A stretch of DNA of 58,614 nt from Mycobacterium scrofulaceum (lineage in GTDB: Bacteria; Actinomycetota; Actinomycetes; Mycobacteriales; Mycobacteriaceae), in the NCBI RefSeq assembly GCF_002086735.1, contig NZ_MVIJ01000036.1, forward strand, positions 1 to 58,614. The letters are read 5' to 3'. Under the pieces are notes generated by a model, which worked only from the letters and a program-made list of their open reading frames with translations, did not search any database and was not told the DNA's origin. A program made the translations under genes and the position numbers. Positions 1-8,392 of the stretch are shown piece after piece (position 1 is the first letter of the stretch; each line of letters begins with the position of its first letter).

Positions 1-36
1 GCCTCGTCGGCGGTGGCGGCGGGGGCTGCTGACCGA

Positions 37-588
37 TCAGACGATCGGGCTAGGCGGCTCGTCCGGGTCGGCTGCGCCGGCCAACTCGAGTTGCATCCAC
101 GCGACGTCGTGCCAGCGGCCGTGTTTCCATTCGACACGCCGATAGAGGCCGGCGTCGTGAAAGCCGAATGAGCGGTGAAAGCCGTCGCTGGCCGCATTGG
201 GTTGAGTGATGCCGGCGAAAGCGGTCCGATACCCGCGCTCCGTGAGCCTGCTCAGCAATCGCGTATAGAGCTGGCGGCCGCCACCGGTGCGGTGATGGTC
301 GGGGCCGACGTAGATTCCGGTCTCGACCGACCACTGGAAGCTGGGCAGGCGCCGCAGCGCGTGCGCATAGGCGAAACCGGCCACCCGGCCGTCGCGTTCG
401 AGGACAAGCCATTCGTGCGACTCACGGGCGGCCGCGATGCGGGCGGCCATCTCCTCCACGCTCGGCGCGTCGATTTCCCAGCTGACGGTCGTGTCCTCGA
501 CATACGGGCGATAGATCGCAAGGCACGCCGCGGCATCCTCTGTGGACGCCGGGCGCACTCCGCCGGTACTCGCCGACATGCCCGGCAT
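37..588 (-). CDS. GNAT family N-acetyltransferase (phosphinothricin acetyltransferase-like)
   Basis: A 183-residue protein with one GNAT domain covering nearly its whole length. The acetyl-CoA pyrophosphate loop is visible as VGPDHHRTGGGRQL (about residues 94-107), followed by the helix and the NAASDGFHRSFGF segment typical of the PAT/Bar subgroup (residues 131-143). Family members transfer acetyl from acetyl-CoA to small amines such as phosphinothricin, methionine sulfoximine or other amino acids; the actual substrate here is unknown. The N-terminal dozen residues are not conserved-looking and the start could be the internal ATG at 579. It is transcribed alone on the minus strand, about 150 bp from the 3' end of the LLM oxidoreductase, so it is probably not part of the glnE unit. 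Confidence 0.85.
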   Translation of the reverse strand: MPGMSASTGGVRPASTEDAAACLAIYRPYVEDTTVSWEIDAPSVEEMAARIAAARESHEWLVLERDGRVAGFAYAHALRRLPSFQWSVETGIYVGPDHHRTGGGRQLYTRLLSRLTERGYRTAFAGITQPNAASDGFHRSFGFHDAGLYRRVEWKHGRWHDVAWMQLELAGAADPDEPPSPIV

Positions 589-667
589 TCTTCCAGGCGT
601 GCAAGTGATTCGGCCAACGTCGAGTCATAAACCTTTGCGAACGCCCGCGGCGTGTCGTCGCAATAGG

Positions 668-746
668 TTATGTGTCGCGGCGGCCGAGAATTATGCGTCG
701 CGGCGGCCGAGAGTTATGCGTCGCGGCGGCCGCGAGTTATGTGTCG
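668..746. repeat. 23-bp tandem repeat, three full copies plus a partial copy
   Basis: Units at 668-690, 691-713 and 714-736 begin TTATGYGTCGCGGCGGCCG and differ at only a few bases; a fourth partial copy (737-746) supplies the stop codon and last bases of the LLM oxidoreductase gene. On the minus strand each unit therefore carries a ready-made in-frame-looking CGAC(A/G)CATAA end. It looks like local slippage duplication of the 3' end of that gene, similar in scale to mycobacterial VNTR loci. Copy number is likely to vary between strains. Confidence 0.8.
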
Positions 747-1597
747 AGCGCCAAGTCCTTGCGGAAACGCTGCATGCCGTCGATCTTGTCGTCCAGCGAC
801 GCGTCGGGACCGGTGTAGAACATCCACGGCATGGTGATGATGCCCGTAATGCCGGCGTCGGCGGCGCGCTGGTAGTCGGCCGTGGTGAAGGCGTCGGTCA
901 GCGGCGTGAGGATGGTGAAATCGTCCATCGACAAACCGTTTTCGGCCCGCAAATCCCGCAGCCGGCCAACCGCCTCGATGGCGCGTTCGGTGTTGATCAG
1001 GTCGCCGATCCAGCCGTCGTTGCGGGCGGCGCGGCGCAGCGCGATGTCGCTGAGCCCGCCGACGTACACCGGGATCGGCGGCGGCGTCGGCTCCATCTCC
1101 AGCCGCGGCGCCCGGTAGAACGCGCCGTCGAACTCCGTCCAGCCCGGCCGCCACAGCGCCCGCATCAGGTCGATGATCTCGTCGGTCCGCTTGCCGCGCG
1201 CCTCGAACCGTTCGCCCATCAACGCGAATTCCTCCCGACACCAGCCGACGCCGATGCCGAGCTCCACGCGGCCCGACGCCAGAACAGCGGCGGTGCCAAT
1301 AGCTTTGGCGGCCGAATACGGGTTTCGCATCGCCGGGATGTAGACGGTAGTGACGAACCGCAGCCGCGTGGTGACCTGAGCCAGCGCGCCGGCCAGGACC
1401 CATGGATCGGGCCAGTCGGTGAACGGCCGCCAGCGCCGCTCGCCGTCCTTGGTGTAGGGGTACGGCGTGTCCAGGGTTTCCAGGTTGACGACGTGGTCGG
1501 GAATCCCTATGCCGTCATAGCCGAGTTCGTCTGCGGCCCTGGCGAGCTCGATGATCTCCCGGGTGTTCAGGAATGCGCTGCTGATGTAGAACTTCAT
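737..1597 (-). CDS. LLM class F420-dependent oxidoreductase
   Basis: A 286-residue luciferase-like monooxygenase fold protein. It opens with MKFYIS and the TREIIELARAADELGYDGI helix, and contains the family's RLRFVTTVYI, GVGWCREEF and PPIPVYVGG segments. Mycobacterial members normally use coenzyme F420 for hydride transfer; the substrate cannot be predicted. The ATG at 1597 overlaps the TGA of the upstream thioesterase gene (ATGA), which fixes the start and suggests translational coupling. It is the last gene of a glnE-thioesterase-LLM unit. Its stop codon sits inside a 23-bp tandem repeat. An upstream extension to 1717 is possible in frame, but runs through the thioesterase gene and is arginine/glycine-rich noise. 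Confidence 0.88.
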   Translation of the reverse strand: MKFYISSAFLNTREIIELARAADELGYDGIGIPDHVVNLETLDTPYPYTKDGERRWRPFTDWPDPWVLAGALAQVTTRLRFVTTVYIPAMRNPYSAAKAIGTAAVLASGRVELGIGVGWCREEFALMGERFEARGKRTDEIIDLMRALWRPGWTEFDGAFYRAPRLEMEPTPPPIPVYVGGLSDIALRRAARNDGWIGDLINTERAIEAVGRLRDLRAENGLSMDDFTILTPLTDAFTTADYQRAADAGITGIITMPWMFYTGPDASLDDKIDGMQRFRKDLALDT

Positions 1598-2238
1598 TGG
1601 CCTTCCCGCGCCCACGCCGGTTCGATGAAGATGCCCTCGGCCTCCACGGTGACGCCCGCGGCGTCCGAAATAGTGCCGCGCGCAAAGACTTTGCGGCCCT
1701 CCTTGCCGTCGACCCATGCCTCGCAGCGGAGCGGGCCCAGCGGGGTTCCGCGCAGGTACTTCACGGTGATCGTGCCGGTGAAACGCGCCTTGGACAGCCC
1801 TTCGCTGGCCGCCTCACCGAGCATGTGGTCGAGCACCAGGGCGCTGACGCCGCCGTGCACCAGCTTGGGCGGGCCCTCGTAGGCCGACCCGAGGACGAAC
1901 TCGCTCCAGCAGCGCCCACCACCGTCGTGGTGGACGACGATGGGCGGCGCGATCGGGTTGCACACGCCGATCGCGGCGTTGCCCAACGGCAACGGGCGGC
2001 CGTCGACGCGGTAGCTCACCCCGACCGGCCGGGTCCGTTGCCGCAACGACTCGGTGACGGCCTCGATCGCGGAGCGCGCCTGGTCGACGACGCCGTCGTC
2101 GACCTCGGTCCGGATGGTGGCGTCGACCAGTTCACGGACGGCGTCGGCCAACGGGGCGTACAGGGCTGTCACCCGCTCGGCCTCCGCCGCGTCGAGCACC
2201 TCGAATATGGCGTCCAACGCGCCGGCCTCTTGACTCAA
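1594..2238 (-). CDS. PaaI/hotdog-fold acyl-CoA thioesterase-like protein
   Basis: A 214-residue protein. Residues 1-70 are helical. The C-terminal part is a hotdog domain, with the VHGGVSALVLDHMLGEAA signature (about residues 127-144) in which the HGG and the following Asp/Glu-bearing helix form the thioesterase core. A TITVKYLRGTPLG strand and an FARGTISD strand follow. Such proteins hydrolyse acyl-CoA or acyl-ACP thioesters; the chain specificity is unknown. The start is a TTG at 2238 whose TTGA overlaps the glnE stop; no better in-frame start exists downstream of glnE. The N-terminal helical extension is longer than in simple PaaI proteins. Its 3' end overlaps the LLM gene by four bases. 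Confidence 0.82.
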   Translation of the reverse strand: MSQEAGALDAIFEVLDAAEAERVTALYAPLADAVRELVDATIRTEVDDGVVDQARSAIEAVTESLRQRTRPVGVSYRVDGRPLPLGNAAIGVCNPIAPPIVVHHDGGGRCWSEFVLGSAYEGPPKLVHGGVSALVLDHMLGEAASEGLSKARFTGTITVKYLRGTPLGPLRCEAWVDGKEGRKVFARGTISDAAGVTVEAEGIFIEPAWAREGQ

Positions 2239-5231
2239 CTTCCAAACACCTTCCGTACCACTGCTTTTGCGCGTCGCGTGACCCGCAGATAGTTGTCCAG
2301 GAATTCCCCGCCGTCGTCGCTCGGCCAGCCGGCCGCCACGGCGACCGCGTTGAGCTGGCGTCCGGGCCCGGGCAGCTGGTCGGTCGGCTTGCCGCGGACC
2401 AGCACCAGCGCGTTGCGGGCCCGGGTGGCGGTCAGCCACGCCTGCCGCAGCAGGTCGACCTCTTCGGCGTCCACCAGGCCCGCCGCGGCGATCGCGTCCA
2501 GGCACTGCAGTGTCGAGGTGTTGTGCAGGGCCGGAATCTCGTGCGCGTACCGCAGCTGCATCAGCTGCACGGTCCATTCGATGTCGGCCAGCCCCCCGCG
2601 GCCCAGCTTGGTGTGCGTGTTGGGGTCGGCGCCGCGCGGCAGCCGCTCCGACTCGACGCGGGCCTTGATGCGGCGGATCTCGCGGACCGCCTCGGCGGAC
2701 ACCCCATCGCGCGGGTATCGCGTCTTGTCGGCCATCAACATGAACCGCTGGCCGAGCTCCGCGTCGCCGGCGACGGCGTGCGCGCGCAACAGGGCCTGGA
2801 TCTCCCACGGCTGCGCCCACTGCTCGTAGTAGGCGGCGTAGGCGCCCAGCGTGCGCACCAGCGGACCCTGCCGGCCCTCGGGCCGCAGGTTGGCGTCCAC
2901 CTCCAGCGGCGGGTCGACGCTGGGCGTGCCCAGCAGCGTGCGCACCTGCTCGGCGACGGTCGTCGACCACCGGATCGCCGCCGAGTCCTCGACGCCGGCG
3001 GCGGCCTCGCAGACGAACATCACGTCGGCGTCGGACCCGTAGCCCAGCTCGGCACCGCCCAGCCTGCCCATGCCGATCACCGCGATGGCCGCCGGCGCTT
3101 TTCCTTTGTCGGAGCCGTCCTTGGGCAGGTTGGCGCGGACGATCGCGTCCAACGCGGCCTGCAGCACGGCCACCCACACCGAGGTGAGCCCCCGGCACAC
3201 GTCGGTGACCTCCAAAAAGCCGAGCAGGTCGGCGGAGCCGATGCGGGCCAGCTCGCGGCGGCGCAGCGTGCGGGCGGCCGCGATCGCGCGCACCGCGTCG
3301 GGATGGCGGCTGGCCGAGGCGACCAACGCCCGCGCCACCGCGGCCGGGTCCGACTCGAGCAGTTTGGGCCCCGCCACGCCGTCGCTGTAGTCCTGAATCA
3401 CCCTGGGCGCCCGCAACAGCAGGTCCGGCACGTAGGCGGAGGTGCCCAGCACGTGCATGAGCCGCTTGGCCACCGCGGGCTTGTCGCGCAGCGTCGACAG
3501 ATACCAGTTCTCCCCGCCCAGCGCCTCGGACAGCCGGCGGTAGGCCAACAGCCCGCCGTCGGGGTCGGGCGCGTACGACATCCAGTGCAGCAGCCGTGGC
3601 AGCAGCACCGACTGCACGCGACCGCGCCTGCCGCTCTGGTTGACCAGCGCCGACATGTGTTTCAACGCCGTCTGCGGCCCCTCATAACCGAGCGCGGCCA
3701 GCTGGCGTTCGGCCGCCTCCGCCGTCATGCCGTGCCCGATCTCGAGCCCCGCCGGGCCGATCGACTCCAGCAGCGGCTGGTAGAAGAGCTTGGCGTGCAG
3801 CTGCGACACCCGCAGGTTCTGGTGCCGCAGCTCTTCGCGCAGCACGCCGGCGGCGTCGTTGCGCCCGTCGGGCCGGATATGAGCGGCGCGCGCCAGCCAG
3901 CGCACCGCCTCCTCGTCGTCGGCCTCGGGCAACAGGTGGGTGCGCTTGAGCCGCTGCAGCTGCAGCCGGTGCTCGAGCAGCCGGAGGAACTCGTAGGAGG
4001 CGGTCAGGTTCGCCGCGTCCTCTCGTCCGATGTAGCCGCCCTGGCCCAGCGCGTCCAGCGCGTCCACCGTCGAAGCCACGTGCAGCGAATCGTCGCTGCG
4101 GCCGTGCACCAGCTGCAGCAGCTGCACCGCGAACTCCACGTCCCGCAACCCGCCGCTGCCCAGTTTGATCTCGCGGCCGCGGACGTCGGCGGGCACCAGC
4201 TGCTCGACCCGGCGGCGCATCGCCTGCACCTCGGCGACGAAATCCTCCCGCTCGCAGGCGACCCACACCATCGGCATCAGCGCGGTCAGATACCGCTCGG
4301 CGAGCTCCCGATCCCCCACGGCCGCACGGGCTTTCAGCAGCGCCTGGAACTCCCACGTCTTGGCCCAGCGCTGGTAGTAGGCGACGTGCGATTCGACGGT
4401 GCGAACCAGCTCGCCGCTGCGGCCCTCCGGCCGCAGCCCGGCGTCGACCTGGAAGAAGGCCTCCGAGGCGACCCGCATCATCTCGCCGGCCAGCCGGGTG
4501 GTGAGCGGGTCGGCGCGCTCGCTCACGAAGATGACGTCGACGTCGCTGACGTAGTTCAGTTCGCGGGCACCGCATTTGCCCATCGCGATCACCGCCAGTC
4601 GCGGCGGCGTGCGGTCGCCGCACACGCCGGCCTCGGCCACCCGCAGCGCGGCCGCCAGCGCGGCGTCCGCCAAGTCCGACAGCTGGGCGCCGACCACCGT
4701 GAACGGCAGCACCGGTTCGTCTTCCACCGTCGCGGCCAGGTCGAGCGCGGCGAGCACCAGCAGCTGATCGCGGTACAGGGTCTGCAGGCGCGCCACCGCC
4801 GAGCCGGGCGCCTGCAGCGCCTCGTCGACGCACTCGGTGAATGCCGCCTGCAGCTCCTCGTGCGTCGGCAATTTGGCCTTGCCGCGCAACAGTTTCCACG
4901 ATTCTGGATGGGCGGCCAGGTGGTCCCCCAGCGCCAGCGACGAGCCGAGCACGGCGAACAGCCGCCCGCGCAAGGGCCGTTCGGTGAGCAGGGCGGCGTT
5001 GAGCTCGTCCCAGTCGGTGTCGGGGTTTTCCGCCAACCGGATCAGCGCGCGCAGCGCGGCGTCGGGGTCGGGTGCGCGCGAGAGCGACCACAGCAGGTCG
5101 ACGTGGGCTTGGTCGTCGTGGTCAGACCAACCCAGTTGGGTCAGGCGCTCGCCCGCGGTGGGGTCGACCAGGCCGAGCCGGCCCACGCTGGGCAGCCGGG
5201 GGCGCTGCGTCGCGGGTTTGGTCACGCCCAC
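2235..5231 (-). CDS. glnE: Bifunctional glutamine synthetase adenylyltransferase/adenylyl-removing enzyme
   Basis: A 998-residue GlnE, close to the roughly 994 residues of the M. tuberculosis enzyme. Two nucleotidyltransferase halves are visible: an N-terminal one with NYVSDVDVIFV (about residue 227) and GSGGLRDVEF (about 355), and a C-terminal one with GYGSDADVMFV (about 730) and GRGGLADIEW (about 875). In characterised homologues the N-terminal half removes and the C-terminal half adds AMP on a tyrosine of type I glutamine synthetase in response to nitrogen status. The start is GTG at 5231; a second GTG two codons in is equally possible. Upstream lies glnA2, 63 bp away on the same strand; downstream the thioesterase start overlaps the glnE stop. 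Confidence 0.97.
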   Translation of the reverse strand: MGVTKPATQRPRLPSVGRLGLVDPTAGERLTQLGWSDHDDQAHVDLLWSLSRAPDPDAALRALIRLAENPDTDWDELNAALLTERPLRGRLFAVLGSSLALGDHLAAHPESWKLLRGKAKLPTHEELQAAFTECVDEALQAPGSAVARLQTLYRDQLLVLAALDLAATVEDEPVLPFTVVGAQLSDLADAALAAALRVAEAGVCGDRTPPRLAVIAMGKCGARELNYVSDVDVIFVSERADPLTTRLAGEMMRVASEAFFQVDAGLRPEGRSGELVRTVESHVAYYQRWAKTWEFQALLKARAAVGDRELAERYLTALMPMVWVACEREDFVAEVQAMRRRVEQLVPADVRGREIKLGSGGLRDVEFAVQLLQLVHGRSDDSLHVASTVDALDALGQGGYIGREDAANLTASYEFLRLLEHRLQLQRLKRTHLLPEADDEEAVRWLARAAHIRPDGRNDAAGVLREELRHQNLRVSQLHAKLFYQPLLESIGPAGLEIGHGMTAEAAERQLAALGYEGPQTALKHMSALVNQSGRRGRVQSVLLPRLLHWMSYAPDPDGGLLAYRRLSEALGGENWYLSTLRDKPAVAKRLMHVLGTSAYVPDLLLRAPRVIQDYSDGVAGPKLLESDPAAVARALVASASRHPDAVRAIAAARTLRRRELARIGSADLLGFLEVTDVCRGLTSVWVAVLQAALDAIVRANLPKDGSDKGKAPAAIAVIGMGRLGGAELGYGSDADVMFVCEAAAGVEDSAAIRWSTTVAEQVRTLLGTPSVDPPLEVDANLRPEGRQGPLVRTLGAYAAYYEQWAQPWEIQALLRAHAVAGDAELGQRFMLMADKTRYPRDGVSAEAVREIRRIKARVESERLPRGADPNTHTKLGRGGLADIEWTVQLMQLRYAHEIPALHNTSTLQCLDAIAAAGLVDAEEVDLLRQAWLTATRARNALVLVRGKPTDQLPGPGRQLNAVAVAAGWPSDDGGEFLDNYLRVTRRAKAVVRKVFGS

Positions 5232-5294
5232 GACCGTATCTCAACCCCCTGGCCTGCGGCGGCAAGGCGGGCTGCCCGTCGGTGCCGGCGCCGG

Positions 5295-6632
5295 CTACAG
5301 CGACAGGTAGGTGCTCAGCTCGTAGGGGGTGACGTGGCTGCGGTAGTTGGCCCATTCGGTGCGCTTGTTGCGCAGGAAGAAGTCAAAGACGTGCTCGCCC
5401 AGGGTCTCCGCGACGAGCTCGGAAGACTCCATGGCGCGCAGCGCGCTGTCCAGGCTGCTCGGCAGTTCGCGGTAACCCATCGCGATCCGCTCCTCGGGCG
5501 TCAGGTCCCAGACGTTGTCCTCGGCCTGGGGCCCCAGCACGTAGCCCTTCTCCACCCCGCGCAGCCCGGCGGCCAGCAGCACGGCGAACGCCAGGTAGGG
5601 GTTGCAGGCCGAGTCGGGGCTGCGCACCTCGATGCGCCGCGACGACGTCTTGTGCGGCGTGTACATCGGCACCCGCACCAGCGCCGAGCGGTTGGCGGCC
5701 CCCCACGACGCCGCGGTGGGCGCCTCCCCGCCCTGCACCAGCCGCTTGTAGGAGTTGACCCACTGGTTGGTGACGGCGCTGATCTCCGAGGCGTGCTCGA
5801 GGATGCCGGCGATGAACGACTTGCCGACATCGGACAGCTGCAGCGGGTCGTCGGGGCTGTGGAAGGCGTTCACGTCGCCCTCGAACAGGCTCATGTGGGT
5901 GTGCATCGCCGAGCCGGGATGCTGCCCGAACGGCTTGGGCATGAACGACGCCCGGGCGCCGTTCTCGATGGCGATCTCCTTGATGACGTAGCGGAACGTC
6001 ATCACGTTGTCGGCCATCGACAGGGCGTCGGCGAAGCGCAGGTCGATCTCCTGCTGGCCGGGCGCGCCCTCGTGGTGGCTGAATTCCACCGAGATGCCCA
6101 TGAATTCGAGGGCCTCGATCGCGTGCCGGCGGAAGTTCGAGGCGGAGTCGTGCACCGCCTGGTCGAAGTAGCCCGCGTTGTCCACCGGGACCGGCACCGA
6201 CCCGTCGTTGGGGCCGGGCTTGAGCAAGAAGAATTCGATTTCGGGGTGGACGTAGCACGAGAAGCCGAGGTCGTTGGCCTTCTGCAGCTGGCGGCGCAGC
6301 ACGTGCCGCGGGTCGGCCCACGACGGCGAGCCGTCGGGCATGGTGATGTCGCAGAACATTCGCGCCGAGTGGTGGTGGCCACCGGAGGCCCACGGCAGCA
6401 CCTGGAAGGTCGACGGGTCCGGGTTGGCGACGGTGTCGGATTCCGAGACCCGGGAGAAGCCCTCGATCGACGAACCGTCGAACCCGATCCCCTCTTCGAA
6501 GGCACCTTCGAGTTCGGCCGGGGCGATGGCGACGGACTTGAGGAAACCGAGCACATCGGTGAACCACAGCCGAACGAAGCGGATATCCCGTTCCTCCAGG
6601 GTGCGGAGGACGAACTCCTTCTGGCGATCCAT
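5295..6632 (-). CDS. glnA2: Glutamine synthetase, GlnA2 type
   Basis: A 445-residue cytosolic enzyme of the type I-alpha glutamine synthetase class, forming glutamine from glutamate, ammonia and ATP. The catalytic-domain segments are intact: GFDGSSIEGF (substrate and metal region, near residue 50), PEIEFFLLKPGP, the NYVKRL-like NSYKRLVQGGEAP loop, and RSPDSACNPYLAF. The start MDRQKEF at 6632 matches the known GlnA2 N-terminus; an ATG 18 bp upstream is possible. At the position of the adenylylated tyrosine of GlnA1-type enzymes (NLY-D/E-LPPEE), this protein reads NVWDLTPEE, so the acceptor tyrosine is a tryptophan. It should therefore not be a target of the neighbouring GlnE. In M. tuberculosis GlnA2 is dispensable, and GlnA1 is the main enzyme. 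Confidence 0.96.
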   Translation of the reverse strand: MDRQKEFVLRTLEERDIRFVRLWFTDVLGFLKSVAIAPAELEGAFEEGIGFDGSSIEGFSRVSESDTVANPDPSTFQVLPWASGGHHHSARMFCDITMPDGSPSWADPRHVLRRQLQKANDLGFSCYVHPEIEFFLLKPGPNDGSVPVPVDNAGYFDQAVHDSASNFRRHAIEALEFMGISVEFSHHEGAPGQQEIDLRFADALSMADNVMTFRYVIKEIAIENGARASFMPKPFGQHPGSAMHTHMSLFEGDVNAFHSPDDPLQLSDVGKSFIAGILEHASEISAVTNQWVNSYKRLVQGGEAPTAASWGAANRSALVRVPMYTPHKTSSRRIEVRSPDSACNPYLAFAVLLAAGLRGVEKGYVLGPQAEDNVWDLTPEERIAMGYRELPSSLDSALRAMESSELVAETLGEHVFDFFLRNKRTEWANYRSHVTPYELSTYLSL

Positions 6633-6723
6633 ATCCCGAACAGTAGGCAACGGCTGTTAAATCTGTGTTACCGACTCGCGATCGGAACCGTTGCGAACAT
6701 TGCAAACAGGCTGCTCAGTGCGG

Positions 6724-8286
6724 TCAGGACTGGCACCGGTAGGACGGGGGTGGCAACACGCCCGCAACCAGGTAACGCATGACGGCGGTGTCCACACACT
6801 GGTCCCCGTTGAACACCGCGGTGTGCTGGGTCGCGTCGTAGGTGATCAGTGGGGCGCCGAGCTGGCGGGCGAGGTTGACTCCCGCTTGATACGGCGTGGC
6901 CGGGTCGTGGGTGGTGGAGACGACGACGACCTTGCCCGGCGCCGCGGGCGACGCGACGTGCGGCGTCGACGTCGCCGGCACCGGCCACAGCGCGCACAGG
7001 TCCCGGGGGGCGTCGCCGGTGAACTGCCCGTAGCTCAGGAACGGGGCCGCCTGGCGGATGCGCTGATCGGCGGAGACCCAGCTCGCCGAGTCTTTCGGTG
7101 TGGGCGCGTCGACACAGCGGATCGCGTTGAACGCGTCCTGATCGTTGGTGTAGTGCCCGCCGCGGTCCCGGCCCTCGTAGTCGTCGGCGAGCAGCAGCAG
7201 GTCGCCCGCGTCGGTGCCGCGCTGCAGCCCGAGCAGGCCACTGGTCAGGTACTTCCAGTGCGCCGGGGTGTAGAGCGCGTTGATGGTGCCGGTGGTCGCG
7301 TCGGCGTAGCTCAGGCCGCGCGGGTCCGCCGTGCGACCCGGCTTGGCGACCAGCGGGTCGACCAGCGCGTGGTACCGGTTGACGAACTGGGCCGGGTCGG
7401 TGCCCAGGGGGCAGCCCGCCGAGCGGGCGCAGTCGGCGGCGTAGTCGTTGAAAGCGGTTTGGAATCCCGCCATCTGCCGGACGTTCTCGTCGACCGGGCC
7501 GACGGTCGGGTCGATCGCGCCGTCGAGCACCATCGTCCGGACGTGGGCGCCGAAGCGCTCCAGGTAGGCGGTGCCCAGCTCGGTGCCGTAGCTGTAGCCG
7601 AGGTAGTTGATCTGATCGTCGCCCAGCGCCTGGCGGACCATGTCCATGTCGCGGGCCACCGACGCGGTGCCGACGTTGGCCAGAAACGCCGTCCCCATCC
7701 GGCTCACGCACTGCCGGGCCAGCTGGTCGTAGAGCTGTTCGATGTGCGCCACGCCGGCCGGGCTGTAGTCGACCATCGGCTCGCGCCGGTAGGCGTCGAA
7801 CTCGGCGTCCGAGCGGCAGCGCAGGGCCGGGGTGGAGTGGCCCACCCCGCGCGGGTCGAAGCCGACCAGGTCGAAGTTGCGCCGGATCGGCGTGGCGTCC
7901 AGGTCCGGCGCCATCCCGGCCACCATGTCGACCGCGGACCCGCCGGGACCGCCGGGATTGACCAGCAGCGAGCCGATCCGTTGACCGGTGGCCGGCACCC
8001 GGATCACCGCCAGCTTGGCCTGCCCCGCCGCCGGATTGTCGTAGTCCACCGGCACCGAGACGGTGGTGCACTGCGCGGTGGGGATTTCGCTTGTGTCCGT
8101 GCCGAATTGGCCGCAGCTTCCCCACGTCTGCGGCAACGCGGCCGACGGCCTCGGGGCGGGCGTCTGCCCGGCGCCGGGTTCCGGGGTGGCGCCCGCGACC
8201 GGCATTCCGATCGCCGAGTTGGCGGCCAGCAACCCGAATGACAGCAGCGCCGAGCTAAAGGTTCTCCGGCGCGACATGGCAGTCAT
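6724..8286 (-). CDS. Exported alpha/beta hydrolase (Rv2223c-like serine protease/esterase)
   Basis: A 520-residue protein with an N-terminal signal sequence (MSRRRTFSSALLSFGLLAAN, no lipobox cysteine) and a prolyl-aminopeptidase-like alpha/beta hydrolase domain with a TAP-like C-terminal segment. The oxyanion region NPGGPGGSAVD (110-120), the nucleophile elbow GYSYG with Ser232, the acid in STTHDPATP and the histidine in ATQHTAVF make a complete triad. It is a paralogue of the adjacent gene at 8393-9949, with the same block order. Whether it is active as a protease or an esterase is not known from sequence. It lies 106 bp downstream of that paralogue, on the same strand, and 91 bp upstream of the glnA2 start. 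The start could be the ATG at 8277. Confidence 0.9.
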   Translation of the reverse strand: MTAMSRRRTFSSALLSFGLLAANSAIGMPVAGATPEPGAGQTPAPRPSAALPQTWGSCGQFGTDTSEIPTAQCTTVSVPVDYDNPAAGQAKLAVIRVPATGQRIGSLLVNPGGPGGSAVDMVAGMAPDLDATPIRRNFDLVGFDPRGVGHSTPALRCRSDAEFDAYRREPMVDYSPAGVAHIEQLYDQLARQCVSRMGTAFLANVGTASVARDMDMVRQALGDDQINYLGYSYGTELGTAYLERFGAHVRTMVLDGAIDPTVGPVDENVRQMAGFQTAFNDYAADCARSAGCPLGTDPAQFVNRYHALVDPLVAKPGRTADPRGLSYADATTGTINALYTPAHWKYLTSGLLGLQRGTDAGDLLLLADDYEGRDRGGHYTNDQDAFNAIRCVDAPTPKDSASWVSADQRIRQAAPFLSYGQFTGDAPRDLCALWPVPATSTPHVASPAAPGKVVVVSTTHDPATPYQAGVNLARQLGAPLITYDATQHTAVFNGDQCVDTAVMRYLVAGVLPPPSYRCQS

Positions 8287-8392
8287 CGTGTCAGCCGCGG
8301 GTACCCGAAGCGGCGCGAAACGGTTACGCCTTGGTCTCGTCTGGGCCCGCCCGACGCGCTAGTTTGCGTTCGGCCTCAGACCCGTACGGGCA

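Noticed and set aside
542..1882. A plus-strand frame opposite the acetyltransferase end, LLM and thioesterase genes.
   Set aside because: It is antisense to recognised genes, runs through the tandem repeat and has no domain.
2523..6782. A very long open frame (over 1400 codons) on the plus strand opposite glnE and glnA2.
   Set aside because: It is antisense to two certain genes, rich in Arg, Gly, Gln and His without domains, and is what high-GC codon bias produces on the opposite strand.
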